From: Epiperipatus broadwayi
Lineage: Eukaryota; Onychophora; Udeonychophora; Euonychophora; Peripatidae
Reading direction: 5' to 3'
DNA length: 64,000 nt
Assembly (NCBI GenBank): GCA_028023455.1
Contig: JAQFVV010012394.1
Span: 32,826,885 to 32,890,884 of the forward strand
Shown here: in pieces, positions 34,701 to 47,005 of the stretch
How the letters are laid out: each line of letters begins with the position of its first letter
Numbering within the stretch: position 1 is the stretch's first letter
Notes under the pieces: generated by a model
Seen by the model: only the letters and a program-made list of their open reading frames with translations
Databases searched by the model: none
Told to the model about the DNA's origin: nothing
Position numbers and translations under genes: made by a program

Positions 34701-36075
34701 CATAATTCGGGTTGGACTTGGGTTCTATAAAAGATGTACAGTACTTAACTAGTTAAATAATAATGAAATTAAACAAATAATTGATTAATGTTGAACTATT
34801 TATTATATCTTTTTCTCTCTCTCTTTCTCCTTCCTATTTTCTCCCCTCATGTTTATCTAACCAAACCATCTCAATCTATTGAATACTAATACTGATTTAA
34901 CATATCGCTGAAGGAACATGTGATGTCATCTAATCCAAGAGTACTTAAAGTTCCAAATAATCATGGGAAATACAAACTAGGAGTGAACTCAAAGGGGACT
35001 TACTAATAATAATGTTCTTGATAGCAACATTCAAACCCCCTCTTGGAAATATTGAATCCAATTCCAAAAACCTATTGGACTCCCTTTTTTTCTCTTCCCT
35101 TATATTGACCATACAATCTTTATTGCTAGTATGACAATGATAGAAAGGAAAGAAAATATTAAACAAACAAAAAAAAAACATATAATATTGATTTATTTAA
35201 GTTAGTACAATATACTTAATTAGAAAACCCATACAATCCCCTTCTATTATTGTTGAAACTTATTTTACTTTATAGTTAAATGAAGGCATTTTAAAATTCT
35301 ATTATGCCATTGTATACATTATAATCTTAATAAAATTTCTTGTAAAAAAAAAAGTCTAGTTACCCTGATTGATCGGTGTATTTCTTAATACTGTGGCAAA
35401 AGAGTTCTTCATTCACTGATTGTTGTGGATTCTTCAGTAATTCCTTTTTATGCAAATTTCCTCAGCTAACTCTAAATGTTTACATTCACAATGGCAGAGT
35501 TTATGTTGGTAGTTCCAGGTGGTGCCAGAAGGAGAAGTTCCTCAAGGGGAAAGTTCTGATATCTCTTAATGGCTCAACACAGTCTCTGTACCTCAAAATA
35601 TTATTTTGCTTGATTTTACTTTTTCAGGATTTAAATTATAGATGAGTACAAGCTGAATCAAATCCAATCATTCAATAACTACCTCTAGAAAAATACCAAT
35701 TAATTTAAACAAAAAGCCATCCTATAATTTTAGTTTTTTTAGACCTTTCCAAGTCTGGATTCACACCTTTAATATATGTCCTTTTTTAGTCATATTTTGC
35801 CTTTCATCCCATAGCAACATTCCAAATCAATGAGCATAATAGATAGCACAAAAATACCTCCACTAATTAAAGTTTCAACAATAGAGCTAATTACAGGAAA
35901 AAGTCTATACTTTTTTCTTTCCCTCCCCTTCTATTTCCAAAAATTAGAAACAAGACAAAAGAAAAAAAACCTTTATTAAAAAAAAACTTTAAGGATTTTA
36001 TTTTTATCTAGATTTAATTTATTTCAGTAATTAAACTGAAAGAGTGTTGATTCCTTCAAGATAAAAAAAAACAAA
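31750..36075. other. 4.3 kb without recognisable genes
   Basis: 31750-32390 is slightly less AT-rich and might be part of an unrecognised element; no motif is seen. The remainder is AT-rich with homopolymer runs, a pyrimidine tract (TTTTTCTCTCTCTCTTTCTC near 34809) and only short chance frames (34945-35181 minus, 35376-35645 plus). Confidence 0.5.
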
Positions 36076-36079
36076 AACA

Positions 36080-37654
36080 GTAATCATCTGAAATCTGGGC
36101 ATGACCACTTGATGGCGTTGTTTATGTGTCAAAACACAATGCCATTTCTGCAGCTGGTCTTATGACTAATACAACATTTATATTGTCGATTTACCCATTG
36201 CAGGACACTTTACATGATATTGCACAAAAATATTACAGCCTGTTTTGTGCTTTGAAACTATTTATGCATATTCGTTCTATTTATAATGGATTACCATATC
36301 ACTTGAGGGTGTTTTAATTGCAAGTCAGTACAATTTTTCAAATCTCCATAATAGAGTAATGTCATTTGTAGTTAAATAATATTGTTAATTACTAATAATT
36401 GTCATATGGTCCCCACCCTTCCCTAAAAAAATGTTAATATGTAAAAAATTGGCAAAGGATATGCTTGAACATGCTTCGACAAAGCTCACATGCTAAGTCA
36501 CATTTCAGTGTGAAAAATATATGAGACCAATAAAATGTCTGAGAAGAATGCACAATTTTTAAACTTTTCAGAATTGCCAAGTACAGAAAGTGAGGTTGTG
36601 TCCTTTTTTTAGGCACATAATGTCCTCCCAAATACCAGACTGTTTTTATTACAGCAATAAAACAATAAATAAAAATAAGTTCAAAAAGTATTTGTATTAT
36701 CTTTTTTCAGCAGGGTTAAAATAAATTACTATTTTTGTTTACTTTTTGTTAATAATAACAAAGTATGACCCCCCCCCCCAAAAAAAAAGCAGTTTATTGT
36801 AGAAGCCAAAAAAAAAGGCAATTCAAACAAAATATAAACAAAAGTAAAAAGTGGGAAAAAGTTGTTGAAAAAAAAAAATTATTGACTTTTTGTTACAATT
36901 ATTTATCCGAGGGTGGGGGTAGGGGTTTCAAACACAAAAGTTACTTTTGATTTAATGAGAATAAAAACAATTTAGTCAACCAAAAAAAAAAAAAAAGATA
37001 GAACAAAGTCGAAACAAATCCCAAATAATTGTATTATATTTTGGGTATTTTAATAATAACAAAGTATGAAACCCCCCAAAAAAGCAGTTTATTGTAGAAG
37101 CCAAAAAAAAAAAGGTAATTCAAATGAAATATAAATAAAAGTAAAAAGTGAAAAAAAGTTGTTGAAAACAAAAATTACTGACTTTTTGTTACAATTATTT
37201 ATCCGAGGGTGGGAGTGGGGGTTTCAAACACAAAAGTTACTTTTGATTTAATAAGAAGACAAACAACTTCCAAAAACACAAAAATTACTTTTGATTTAAT
37301 AATAAGAAAAACAATTTAGTCAAATAAAAAAAAAAGAAGAACAAAGTCAAAACAAGTCCCAAATAATTGTATTATACTTTTTTGGCGGGATTAAAACAAG
37401 TTTTTTCATCGTGAAACAGTCAAAAGTTTTAAAATCAGAAAAATAAACACAAAGTTAAATTACCAAAATTTGTTGATTAAAGAAAAATGTCAGGCTAAAA
37501 AAAACAATGAAAATGAATATAAAAATTTGTTTAATCAAAAAAAAAAAAAATCATGTTATATAAAAAAAAGTTGTGGCCCGGTAACATTACATTTGATTGA
37601 TTTTGTATAGCATCAACACCATCAAGCGGCCGTACCCGGATTTCAGATGATTAC
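36080..37654. mobile_element. Non-autonomous TIR element with 41-bp ends
   Basis: The inverted repeats are at 36080-36120 (GTAATCATCTGAAATCTGGG, then TTGATGGCGTTG) and 37614-37654 (its inverse, CAACACCATCAAGCGGCC, then GATTTCAGATGATTAC). The interior has no transposase. The DNA just inside the left end (TTGATGGCGTTGTTTATGTG; AATGCCATTTCTGCAG; CTAATACAACATT) resembles 60348-60425, directly upstream of the ISXO2/Merlin-like transposase remnant. The element may therefore be a deletion derivative of that family. The target duplication is not clear. Confidence 0.75.
36695..37385 (+). repeat. Tandem repeat of about 301-bp unit, two copies
   Basis: AATAATAACAAAGTATG starts at 36751 and again at 37052. 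Both units then carry a C-run and A-run, GCAGTTTATTGTAGAAGCC, CTTTTTGTTACAATTATTTA, TCCGAGGGTGGG and CACAAAAGTTACTTTTGATT. Part of the second unit is duplicated again near 37275. The array lies inside the TIR element. The 61-codon frame at 36765 is not a gene. Confidence 0.8.
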
Positions 37655-37659
37655 CAAAA

Positions 37660-39125
37660 AAACTTTTAAAATTCCATTTCAAAAATAATTTTTTCATTTC
37701 AAAAATAACATATACGCACTTTTAATAATATATATATATATCAGCTGGCATAAAATTACCAGTTCATTGTATTAGTTGACATCACCATATTTACTGGAAA
37801 TTGTTGTTTATTTTTTTATGTAAATATATTTTTTATTAGTATAACAATATTTTCAGTAAATATAAAGTACATCCATCAAATAAATTGTCCTACGATATGT
37901 CTCCTGAAAGCCATCATTTTAAAACTCTTGACACACCATTATTTTCAACTTACTTTATTAATTCTTTTTAATATTTTCATTTTTATTTTCATGTATATCC
38001 ATTGCTAGTTTTTCTTGCTTCAAAAATTAAACAACTTAACTGACTTTCTTAACTTTTTCATATTACTTTTTTTGAATTTATTTTATTAACTCTTCTTGTT
38101 TCTAAAACTAAACTTTTTCATCTGCATTTACAATAAATACTTATTTTTTTCTAACAACAAATCTATCTGATTGTTTCAACATATGGTGTTTGTAAAATAA
38201 ACATTTTGTGAACAAAAACACCATATTTTCTAAAATACTATTCTAAATATTAACTTTTTGCACTGCTTATATGTGTATTAATATATAATCTTTTATACGC
38301 TTGTTTTGAGCATTGCCTATATTATTAGCATTTAATATCATATGGGTTATCTTTTCAAAGCTACCTTTGGCAAATATATATTACTTATTTCATATATATC
38401 TGCACACAGTTATATTTTATATTAACACTATACATATACAATATACGTGCACATATGACACAAAAATATTTAATAAAAAAATAAAATTACGGAATTTATA
38501 AAACCACTATAATATCACATGATCACCATTTCCCATGCTGACACAAACTGTAAAAACAGTAGTTAACTCTCCATATAGTAGTGTGTGCTGTGATTTATAA
38601 TGACAACTGAACTGCTGTATCCACTGCTCCACTTTCTACTGTCTCACTTATACACTAATCAATAAATAGTAAACCAACAAAAAGACTATTAAATTCAGTA
38701 AATTAATGAGAAAGATGTAGACTTTATGGATGATCTGGCATAGTCTTCATTTGCAGTATCTATCTAAGACATATACTAAGAAATCTCACAGTTTCACTGA
38801 ATTGTATGACCATTTATTCTGACATGTTTTTTTTTAATGTAATTGAAATCAATTCACATGTCTTTTTTGTTTTTAACAAATGTAAGTTTTTGGTTGAGAT
38901 GGCATAAATGTATAAAATTAGTGATCAAAGCAATTCTGCCAAGCACAATAAACAAAAAAATTATATTCTAAAGTCATCTTATTGTTTAAAAAATAATTAA
39001 CCATGCATGAAACAAATCTGTTATTATAATAATAAACTAATAATATAGTAAGTTTTATTATTATTGTTTTTAAATAAAGTGCAATCATTTGAATACCATG
39101 CACACAAACATTACTACATTCAAAT
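37660..39125. other. No gene; contains an FB1 terminus at 38510-38600
   Basis: At 38510-38600 the FB1 left terminus is recognisable (TCACATGATCACCATTTCCC; TAACTCTCCATATAGTAGTG) but no body follows. The rest is AT-rich with chance frames. Confidence 0.55.
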
Positions 39126-39132
39126 GTATATA

Positions 39133-40083
39133 CACCTGGGTCTCTTTTTACATGGATTTATTTAATGCAATTTTGAAGTTACGTGATTCACGTTTCTCCG
39201 GAAGTCGAACTCCGATAATGCGCTATTACTTTAAATAATAAATTTCATGTATATTGAAAGTAATAGCACATTATTGGAATTTGACTTTCACCTTAGTAAT
39301 TTCAATATTTTCAGTGCTTTATAATAGTAAGATTTTATGCAATAATTAAATTAAAATCATGATTTCCACATTTTATGTATACACACATTAAATTTTACAA
39401 GATTATAATGTAAATTTGTTCAAATATTGTGCGTGTTAATTTTGCATTTTAAATCACATTCTGTTTTTGCTTTTTAAAAAAGAACATAATCAATTATTAA
39501 TCATTTAGTGTCCGCAAGTTTATTTTTAAAAGGTGAGTAATAGCAGTGGGCACAATAAAAAATTGAAAATTAAAGACAAAAATAAGAATTTAATTTTTAG
39601 TTGTTAGATTAATTACTAATTACATTGACACCAGAAAACCATTAACACAATGTGAGAGTGACGTTGGTGCTTGTTGTATTTCCTTTTGTGAAGAATCTGA
39701 TTTTTTACCAGTTTGCAAACGAACCTGTTTATCGGCAAATAGTGTTAATAATTAAAACATGTATTAAAAAAATGTAAATTACTGTAAATTATGCATAAAA
39801 ATATATTGTTTTGAATAAAATTAAATATTATAGTTAAAAAAAGTTTGTCTTGTATCAATTTTTTTCAAATTTGAAATTTTTTATTAGTCATCTTTTATTT
39901 CCTTATTTTTTTTTGCGTGAATTTTAAAGTAATTTTACATTGGTGCTTTGCTTTTACGCGATTTTTGAAAAAATCACAGCCCGTATTCCCCTTTTTCAAG
40001 GTAAGTTACATCTATTTTTGTGCGATTTCATTTGCGTGTGTTTTCTGAGGAACCTATCTATCGCGTAAAACGAGACCCAGGTG
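39133..40083. mobile_element. MITE with CACCTGGGTCTC ends and TATATA target repeat
   Basis: The ends are inverted repeats: CACCTGGGTCTC at 39133 and GAGACCCAGGTG ending at 40083. The repeat extends imperfectly through T-rich and ACGCG-containing sequence. TATATA flanks both sides (39127-39132 and 40084-40089), consistent with target duplication. Inside is a second inverted pair at about 39195-39295 (AAGTCGAACTCCGATAATGC and ATTATTGGAATTTGACTTTC). There is no transposase frame. The superfamily is not assignable from these ends. Confidence 0.85.
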
Positions 40084-40089
40084 TATATA

Positions 40090-40425
40090 CTCTCTGTATT
40101 ATCTTTCCTTTGTTAAAAAAAATATTTATTTGTAATCTTAATTTGTTTATATAATGTAATTTTTAAACAAAATTGTATCATAGATATGTGTATCTTCAAG
40201 TTTAAAATGGTCTATTTTATTAATAAAAATGTGGATTGGGAAATATTGTTTACAGATACAGTGTTTCCCAGAAAACGGATGACTGGTCCTTTTTCTAAAG
40301 TTCCTCTAGTGTCATCATTAAATCAAGGCATGCATTATATAACAACATAGATCAACTATTCCACCCATTACAATTTTAAAATGCTAATATATTTGGATCA
40401 TGATTTTCAACATAAAATGTGACAT
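40090..40425. other. No gene seen
   Basis: AT-rich spacer between the MITE and the mariner remnant. Confidence 0.4.
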
Positions 40426-40429
40426 TCTC

Positions 40430-40740
40430 CTTCATACCTTAACTGACATTGAAACAATATGATAGCATCATATTTTGTTTTAAATAGGCAAAACTGCTAT
40501 TGAAGCTTTTAAAAGAGTTCAAACCAAATCTATGAATTACAAGAAAATTTTTAGATGGTTTTCAAAATTTTGTGATGTCAAAGAGGACATTGGAAATGAT
40601 CGATGAAGGTAATGAACACACCGTCACACTCTATATCGCATTCTATGATCCAGACATGCAGCTATCTTAAACTTTTTGTGATGAATAGCAATACTATGTC
40701 ACTGCATAGTTCAGGTGTCATTCAGAGATGACAGTGAAGG
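40430..40740 (+). pseudogene. Mariner transposase N-terminal remnant
   Basis: Plus-strand frames read IFCFK (40471-40485) and, after a one-base shift, GKTAIEAFKRVQTKSMNYK and FRWFSKFCDVKEDIGND. This is the first helix-turn-helix segment of mariner-type transposases (pattern FCFKLGKTA..., ...WFxRFKxGREDVEDD). A related but separately damaged copy is at 59.4 kb, and both are followed by TATGATCCAGACAT. The catalytic domain is not seen. Confidence 0.7.
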
Positions 40741-40807
40741 CAGCATGAAGAGAGAATTAATCACCTTTCTACTGGTACACTGCTGTACTGGACAATACAG
40801 TTTATGA

Positions 40808-40970
40808 TGGTCTGCATGGTTTGGTACAGCTATAGAGCATTTGACTTGGCATCAGGAGGTCCCGGGATCAATTTTGGCACTCACAGTTCTGCTGCTCAAA
40901 CTTCTAATGATCTTCCAGGCAATAAAACTGTCTTTTTTTATGGTATTGTAAACTAAACATAAATCATTAT
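40808..40970 (+). repeat. SINE-1, best preserved copy
   Basis: Head TGCATGGTTTGGTACAGC and TATAGAGCATTTGACTTGG form an A-box-like tRNA half. GGTCCCGGGATCAATTTTGG is the B-box region. The tail is CTCAAACTTCTAATGATCTT, then GCAATAAAACTG. tRNA-derived SINE is inferred from this order. Confidence 0.75.
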
Positions 40971-41029
40971 CCATTAAGTTTCTCCAATCTCTGGGAACAT
41001 TGGAATGAAATAGAATATGGACCAAAGTT

Positions 41030-41135
41030 CCAATGCTTATAATAAAAAATGAACAAATGAATTTATTGTTCAGAAGTTTGAATAAAATTTAAATGCTAGA
41101 AGTCACAGAGATTGGCATGATCCATAGATCTTCAT
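41030..41135 (-). repeat. SINE-1 fragment, minus strand
   Basis: Inverse of the family tail (TTTATTGTTCAGAAGTTTGA near 41061) and of the GATCCATAGATCTT region. Confidence 0.5.
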
Positions 41136-41176
41136 CCTTCCCCTATTGGGTGCTCTTGTTTTTCTTTCTGTTTTAT

Positions 41177-41523
41177 TATTAGATATCTGTTAATAGAATG
41201 TAAATGTCTGCAAGAAACAATGGTACAAATAATGAAGTTGTGGAAGAATAAATATAAACAAAGTGATTCTACAGAAAGTGGGTTCTTGGCTTTTATACTG
41301 GGTTTGGGAAAAGATAAAGAGGATTTAGATATAAAGGCCATAGAGTTGACAAAGATTATGTTGTGGAAATGAGATGGAGCAGGGTAGTATAAAAACATGG
41401 AAAAAACTTAGGACAGGAAATGGAAAAGGAAGGTAAGGTGGCTAACAGGTTTCTCTGGGCATAGTGGCTGAGAGATTCCTGAGTCTTAAAAAGGAGAAGT
41501 CACAGTGCTTCATCACATCACAT
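41177..41523 (+). pseudogene. LINE 3' end (C-terminal region), copy 2
   Basis: 5'-truncated more severely than the other copies: it begins around the LIECKCL position and runs through the MLGLGKDKEDLDIKAIELTK-like block to the stop region, where TGG is now TGA at 41369-41371. It ends with the tail CATCACATCACATTTA. No intact frame remains. Confidence 0.75.
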
Positions 41524-41524
41524 T

Positions 41525-42900
41525 TATTTTCAAATAAAATAAACTTATTTCACATTATAACTTTTATTACAGTAATAAAAAAAAACTTAAATTTAAAATA
41601 CCCATTTTGCAAATAAATAAAAAAAAGAAATAAAGTAAAGACAATAGACCGAAGGACAGCCTTCTATTAGTTACAAATAAAAACAAAGTGTTTGACAGAA
41701 GGTGGGTTTGATTTGACATTATGTAAATATTTATTTCATTAACTTCTATGTAAAAATTACTGCACTGAAATAAAACTGCAATGGAAATATTAAAAAAATA
41801 TTCATTTTACAAAAAGAAATAATAAACAAGGGAAGAAATTAATTCATTTACGGTCTAATGAAAGACAAAGCTGAGAGTTTGGATTATGAATTTTGAGGTT
41901 GTTTGAAGAGACCATTTTTTGTTCTCACAAAAAATAGTGATATCTATGAAATAGAATTAAAATTAAAATCTGAATTTCAATCAGAATAAATCAAAGTATC
42001 AAATTTAAGTACTTCAGCAAAATTTTATTATTACCAAGTCAATGACTTCAATAATCCTGTCCATAATGACCAAGAGGATGACTTAAATAATCTTGGTCAT
42101 GATGCATATCTCAATAAATATTTTGTATGTAAAAGTTGATTTCATTAATGAACAATTCTAGAAGATGAATCAACATATAAGATGGCATTGGATATAATGC
42201 ATAATAAATTATAATATTGAAGACCTTCATAGTATAGAAATTAGTTATTACTTTCACCTTAGATCTGGAGCTTATCCTGATGAATCTTGAATTTTTTTCA
42301 GATCATAAAAAAGCATAGCTCTTTTTTTAAGATAGTGGTCTATGGTCAATTCACATAAAGATTTAATAGTGGTTGGTGAATGGGTATTTAGTTATTCATA
42401 GTTAGAAAGTGACATTACTCTAGTTAAACTGTTTTGGTTAGAAGAGTTTTAGTAAACTGATTTAAAGTACATATATATGAATGTAATATGCTGCAGCCTA
42501 TCCTAATGTGTTTCTTTCCTTTACACCAAATAAAATAATTTCAATGACAATTTTTTTAAAATGAAGTATATTTGAAAATGCATTCACAGATCTATGACTA
42601 CAAAAGCATTTTATCTTCACTCTACATTCATTCACAGTAATTTCTGAATATTCAATGGACAAAGTGCTATAAAACTTGAGACCTGATCTCTGGACTGATT
42701 GGTTTTTGGCTTTTGCATTTGTCACTGAAGACTAGAATTCAAAACTGGACCTAGCAGCCAACATTCATTTCTTCATACTATTCAAGCTAATAATCCAGAA
42801 TTTTAAAGAAACCATAAAGTTGTGTTATAGATCTCTGATTGCCAATTTGTATTCAAAACTTACAAGATTAATATATCATGGTTTTGTAACTGTTATTTTA
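41525..42900. other. No gene seen
   Basis: AT-rich; a 75-codon minus-strand frame (42498-42725) has no recognisable domain. Confidence 0.5.
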
Positions 42901-42904
42901 AATA

Positions 42905-43035
42905 CATAATAAAATGGATTGCTGTTTTAGACATCGTAAGAAATTCAAGCACAGAATGATACAGTTGGATTGTGAATTATGGCCCTAGAGCTTAAGAATA
43001 TGCTAATATACTACTTTACCAAAGTACATGGGGTA
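42905..43035 (-). repeat. SINE-1 fragment, minus strand
   Basis: Inverse SINE-1 tail (ATCGTAAGAAATTCAAGCAC) and body (TGTGAATTATGGCCCTAGAG). Poorly preserved. Confidence 0.45.
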
Positions 43036-43129
43036 CTGAATCTTTAACATAGAGAGATTTTTTTCTACCCTATATTGCTTTAAGATTGTTAATGATGTAT
43101 TGCTCGGGAATTCTTAAGATGTTAAAGAT

Positions 43130-43800
43130 GAACCACTAAACATCACATGATCACTATTTCTTATGCTAGCACATTATTGTTATTAAAACAGGCAAACTCT
43201 CCATACAGTAGTGCCACTCAGTGCCAAACAGAATAATCAATGGATGCCAGAAGGCTGGTGCATAAAATCCATATCTAGTGCCTACTCATCCAATATCCCC
43301 AGACTAGTTTCTAGCTTTTGGCCTTCGTCAGTGAGGAACTTTGGATCTGAGAGAAACTGCACCTAGATCTTAGGATCTAATGCAACCCTCCAGCAGCCAC
43401 TTTTTATCTCTATTTAACTACAAAACTATGAGAATAAAATTGAAAACACAATAATATTTTCAATGTATCAATGTATGGGTACTGGACTGGGTTCAGACCC
43501 ATATGACTATATAAGCTATTGAGCTTAGATTGAAAATATTATTGTGTTTTCAATTTTATTCTCATAGTTTTGTAGTTAATTAGAGATAAAAAGTGGCTGC
43601 TGGAGGGTTGCATTAGATCCTAAGATCTAGGTGCAGTGCTCTCAGATCAAAAGCTCCTCACTGACAAACTAGTCTGGGGATATTGGATGAGTAGGCACTA
43701 GATAAGGATTTTACCTACAAGCCTTCTGGCATCCATTGATTACTCTGGTTGACACTGAGTGGCACAACTGTATGGAGGGTTTGCCTCTTTTAATGACGGT
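43130..43800. repeat. FB1 foldback element, best preserved arms
   Basis: Left terminus and body at 43130-43460 (ACATCACATGATCACTATTT; CTCCATACAGTAGTGCCACT; CATCCAATATCCCCAGACTA). Short centre at 43460-43540 with a small inner palindrome (ACTGGGTTCAGACCCATAT). Inverted body and terminus at 43540-43800 (TGATGAGTAGGCACTAGATA at about 43686; GAGTGGCACAACTGTATGGA). The arms are about 260 bases. The internal third terminus present at 17 kb is missing here, so this is a simple palindrome. Confidence 0.85.
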
Positions 43801-43804
43801 ACAG

Positions 43805-44520
43805 ATGCATAGTAATATAACTGGACCGTGATTATTTAACTTTGAGCTTTAAAATCTGCTGTTTTACCAGTGCAGGAATCCACGCGGGGTAATTAGAATT
43901 TATAATGCTCAAGCAATTGGAGAAAGATTAATATTTTACAGCAAAAATATTTTCATTATTTTTAAAAGTAAAAAAAAATAATTTATTCATCTTAAAATAG
44001 ATAAACTGCTAAAAGAACCCTGAAATAATTGTCTCTTAGATATATTAAAAACAGAAACAAAAAACAATTTATAAATAGTGGCTTAAAGTATTATAAATAA
44101 GTTTAAAATAACTAAAAGAGAAAATAGCGTTGTAAACTTTGCGCCATCTGTGGACAGTAATTTAAATTATTTTTATTAAGAATATATATATATATATTGA
44201 TATAAAAACATGAAAACACTCCTAAAAATTCGTTTTTTATACTTTTTTTTTCTGAACTAGGATTTTCAAACAAACTCATTCAAAACAAACAAAATATGAT
44301 ATAATATACGGTGGAATTAATCATCAATTAAACTTGAATGGAGTTGTTTTGGTAAAAATAATATTAAAAGGAAATCTGGTTGCTGTATTAAAAAGAAAGC
44401 TTTTAAATAAATGTTTTATGGTTCTTATGAATTTAAGATTTAGATAAATTACTGAAGGGCAATATAAAGACATCACATTTTTCAAAAAGATAAAAGTATA
44501 TAAAGATTAACAAAAAGGGA
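43805..44520. other. No gene; possible SINE-1 remnant at 43830-43925
   Basis: A weak reverse-orientation tRNA-like segment (GTTTTACCAGTGCAGGAATC) is the only hint. The rest is AT-rich. Confidence 0.4.
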
Positions 44521-44524
44521 TTGA

Positions 44525-44975
44525 AAAAGAAGTATATGGATGAGAGAACGAACAGGTATCGTTGACATTATTTAAAGAATTAAGAAATTAAAATGAGCTG
44601 GGCTGGATGTATTGCTAAAATATATAATGATAGATGAACAGTTGAACTTTTACATTGGATTCATATATATACAAAAGCAAGATTGGTCTTAGCTAGCTGT
44701 ATACACCTTAATTTATTTATAGAAAATAAATACACAAATTAAAACTTTATACTTGACAGCAAGAGTTTTACTCTAAATATAAATGTATAAATCTTAAACT
44801 GGATTACAAGAGATTGTAAAAACCCAGAAAGAGACCACATGTGAGATGGATGGATTAAATAAGTAAGTGTGCAGGGTGATGTGGAAAAGAAAAGCTAAAG
44901 ATCGGAGAAGATGGATTGAACTTGGACAGATCTACATCCTGCAGTGGATTAATAATGGTTGATGATGATGAATAA
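44525..44975 (+). mobile_element. RTE-type LINE 3' fragment split by an insertion
   Basis: The only RTE copy on the plus strand. The first part (44525-44661) matches the region encoding IKRLKWSWAGHIARR. The second (44800-44970) matches the end of the protein (CATGTGAGATGGATGGATTA; AGATGGATTGAACTTGGACA; CTGCAGTGGATTAATAATGG), then TTGATGATGATGAA. Between them lie 144 bases of foreign DNA bounded by TGGATT at 44656-44661 and 44800-44805. Confidence 0.8.
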
Positions 44976-44979
44976 ATTA

Positions 44980-45555
44980 GTAGAAATATTAGAGTTGGTT
45001 GATTTAATGTTAATCACACATGCAGATAAAAAAAAGGAAGCTTCTTACACTTTCTTATTATTCTAATATCTTGAACAGTTTTCTGTATTAATTTATGCAT
45101 GCATAGTTCACATAATATGGTATTACACTGTTTCACTACACTTGACTGCTGGACATAACTGAATTAAAACAGCATTGCACTTGCCACACAATAGAGCACA
45201 CACAATATTAAACACACATATGGCTTATAGTGCAGTTTTTATTTGGCAGTTTTTAATTTGCATAATTAGACTTTATTCTACTTTCTTTGTAAATTAGCAT
45301 ACTTTAGTTAATCTGCATATTTGCATAACTTTATTGTTATGCAGACTAAATTTTCTAGTCTATTTTATTTTTTACTTTCTGACAATTTATACACTTGCAC
45401 ACACACACACACCTGTAAAGATTTTATTTATTTTTGTATATTAGTGGTATACTTTAGAAAATAGAATAAAGTTCAATCTCAAATATTTTTCTATTTTTCA
45501 GGCCTTTTGTCAGCTTTTTACTCTTCTCTGTGGAGGCCTCTCTTCTTCAATTCAT
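44980..45555. other. No gene seen
   Basis: AT-rich with a short ACACAC run near 45400. It may include untranslated or LTR parts of the Gypsy element that follows, but no LTR was identified. Confidence 0.4.
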
Positions 45556-45559
45556 TGAT

Positions 45560-47005
45560 CCCAACTTAATTCTGTGATAGATTAAACTGGAAGACTTCAT
45601 TAGTTCTATTTTATAGATGCATCCGTTCTATTATCCTTATCATGTTTTACAGGATACAAAGAACAGAGATATGAGAACTTGTTTTCTTTATTTGGTCCAT
45701 TGACTCACAAAAATGATTTCCTCTTAATTTCTTTGCCGTCATCCAGTTTAATTCCTCATAATGTCTTAGACAGCAATTTAGTTAATTCCACAGAACCATT
45801 TTCTTTTTAATATTACCCATATCCAGACAGTTTTTCTGCTATTAAATTTAATATTTTCTAAATTAGTCCTTTGAACAACATTGCAGTAATTCCACAGCTG
45901 TGTTTCTGGTTACTAAATTTGGCATGAAATTGTTCTAGAACATTTCTACTAATAAAGTTTCATGATGCTTTGTATATTTCATCTTATGCAAGGTAAGCTT
46001 CATTTCTGGTTGATCTTTTTGGGTAATCCTTTGGATTTGTAGTGGTATAAAGATGTTAATAAGGGCTCTTTAAATTGCAATGATATAAAAACTGTCAATA
46101 ATTATTAATTCTAAATATCCATGAATATTCAATACTTTTATTCCATTTTCCATACTACTGTCTTTTACCATCCAATATTCTATCCATTTTGAATACAAAT
46201 CAATTACAACTAGAAATATATATCCATGGAATGGTCATACATGGTCTAAACGGATCCTATGCCATGGTTTAATAACTTCAGACCAACTCTTACAGATAGT
46301 CTTACTGTTGATTTAGAAGCCTGGTATTTATTTAAAGCTTTTTTTATGTTGCTTTTCGTTTTTGGCTGCCATACCTAAGATTGATTTAATTTTTTTATTC
46401 ACACTATACCAGAGTGTACCTTCTGTAATAACTCTAACACATGCTTCTTTCCATTATTTAGTATCAGTATGTATTTAGTCATAAGTATGCAACCATTACC
46501 CATAGATAAATTTTCATGGGCATTCTGAATATGCTGGACCATGTAGTTTGATCAAGTTTTAGGGCCAACTTTGCTTTATCCATGTCTTGACTAATTAGTA
46601 TCTAGCATTATCTTTCATCAACTTCTGCACAAACTATATTGTTTTTTTCTTCCATGCATATTTGGAGTTCTAGAAAGAGCATCAGGGATGTATAATTTGT
46701 TTTTTCCAGCATATGTAATAATTTAAAATTATAGAAAGCTAATCCAGCATAACATTCATAGACTAGCATAGTTCAGTCTTCTTATACTTTCTGAGTATTC
46801 CTAGCAGAGATCTATGGGCTGTATAGCCTTTGATGAGTGACCATATATATATATATTAATGGAACTTCCTAACCATAAATATGATGGTTAGAGCCTCTTT
46901 ATCTAGTTGATAATAGTTTTTTTCAGCAACTATGTTTTGGATGTATATGCTATAGGGTATTTTTTCAGAATCTTTGTAAGGTATGCATAAAGCAATGAAG
47001 TTAGG
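45560..47005 (-). pseudogene. pol: Ty3/Gypsy retrotransposon pol remnant (RNase H and integrase)
   Basis: No long open frame marks this, but minus-strand frames give Gypsy pol in order. RNase H, 47005-46860: KIPYSIYIQNIVAEKNYYQL and DKEALTIIFMVRKFH, then a stop. End of RNase H, about 46725-46655: YAGKNKLYIPDALSRTPN, the GK-x-N-x-x-x-DALSR signature. Integrase N-terminal region, about 46520-46350: LSMGNGCIL, LLQKVHSGIV and VWQPK. Integrase core, about 46270-46170: WHRIRLDHVWPFHGYIFLVV followed by IDLYSKWIEYW, the first catalytic Asp block. A C-terminal piece near 45700 (CESMDQIKKTS) fits the usual W-x-RHxDQ motif. Many stops and frameshifts show an old copy. Gag, protease, reverse transcriptase and LTRs were not found. 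Confidence 0.85.
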
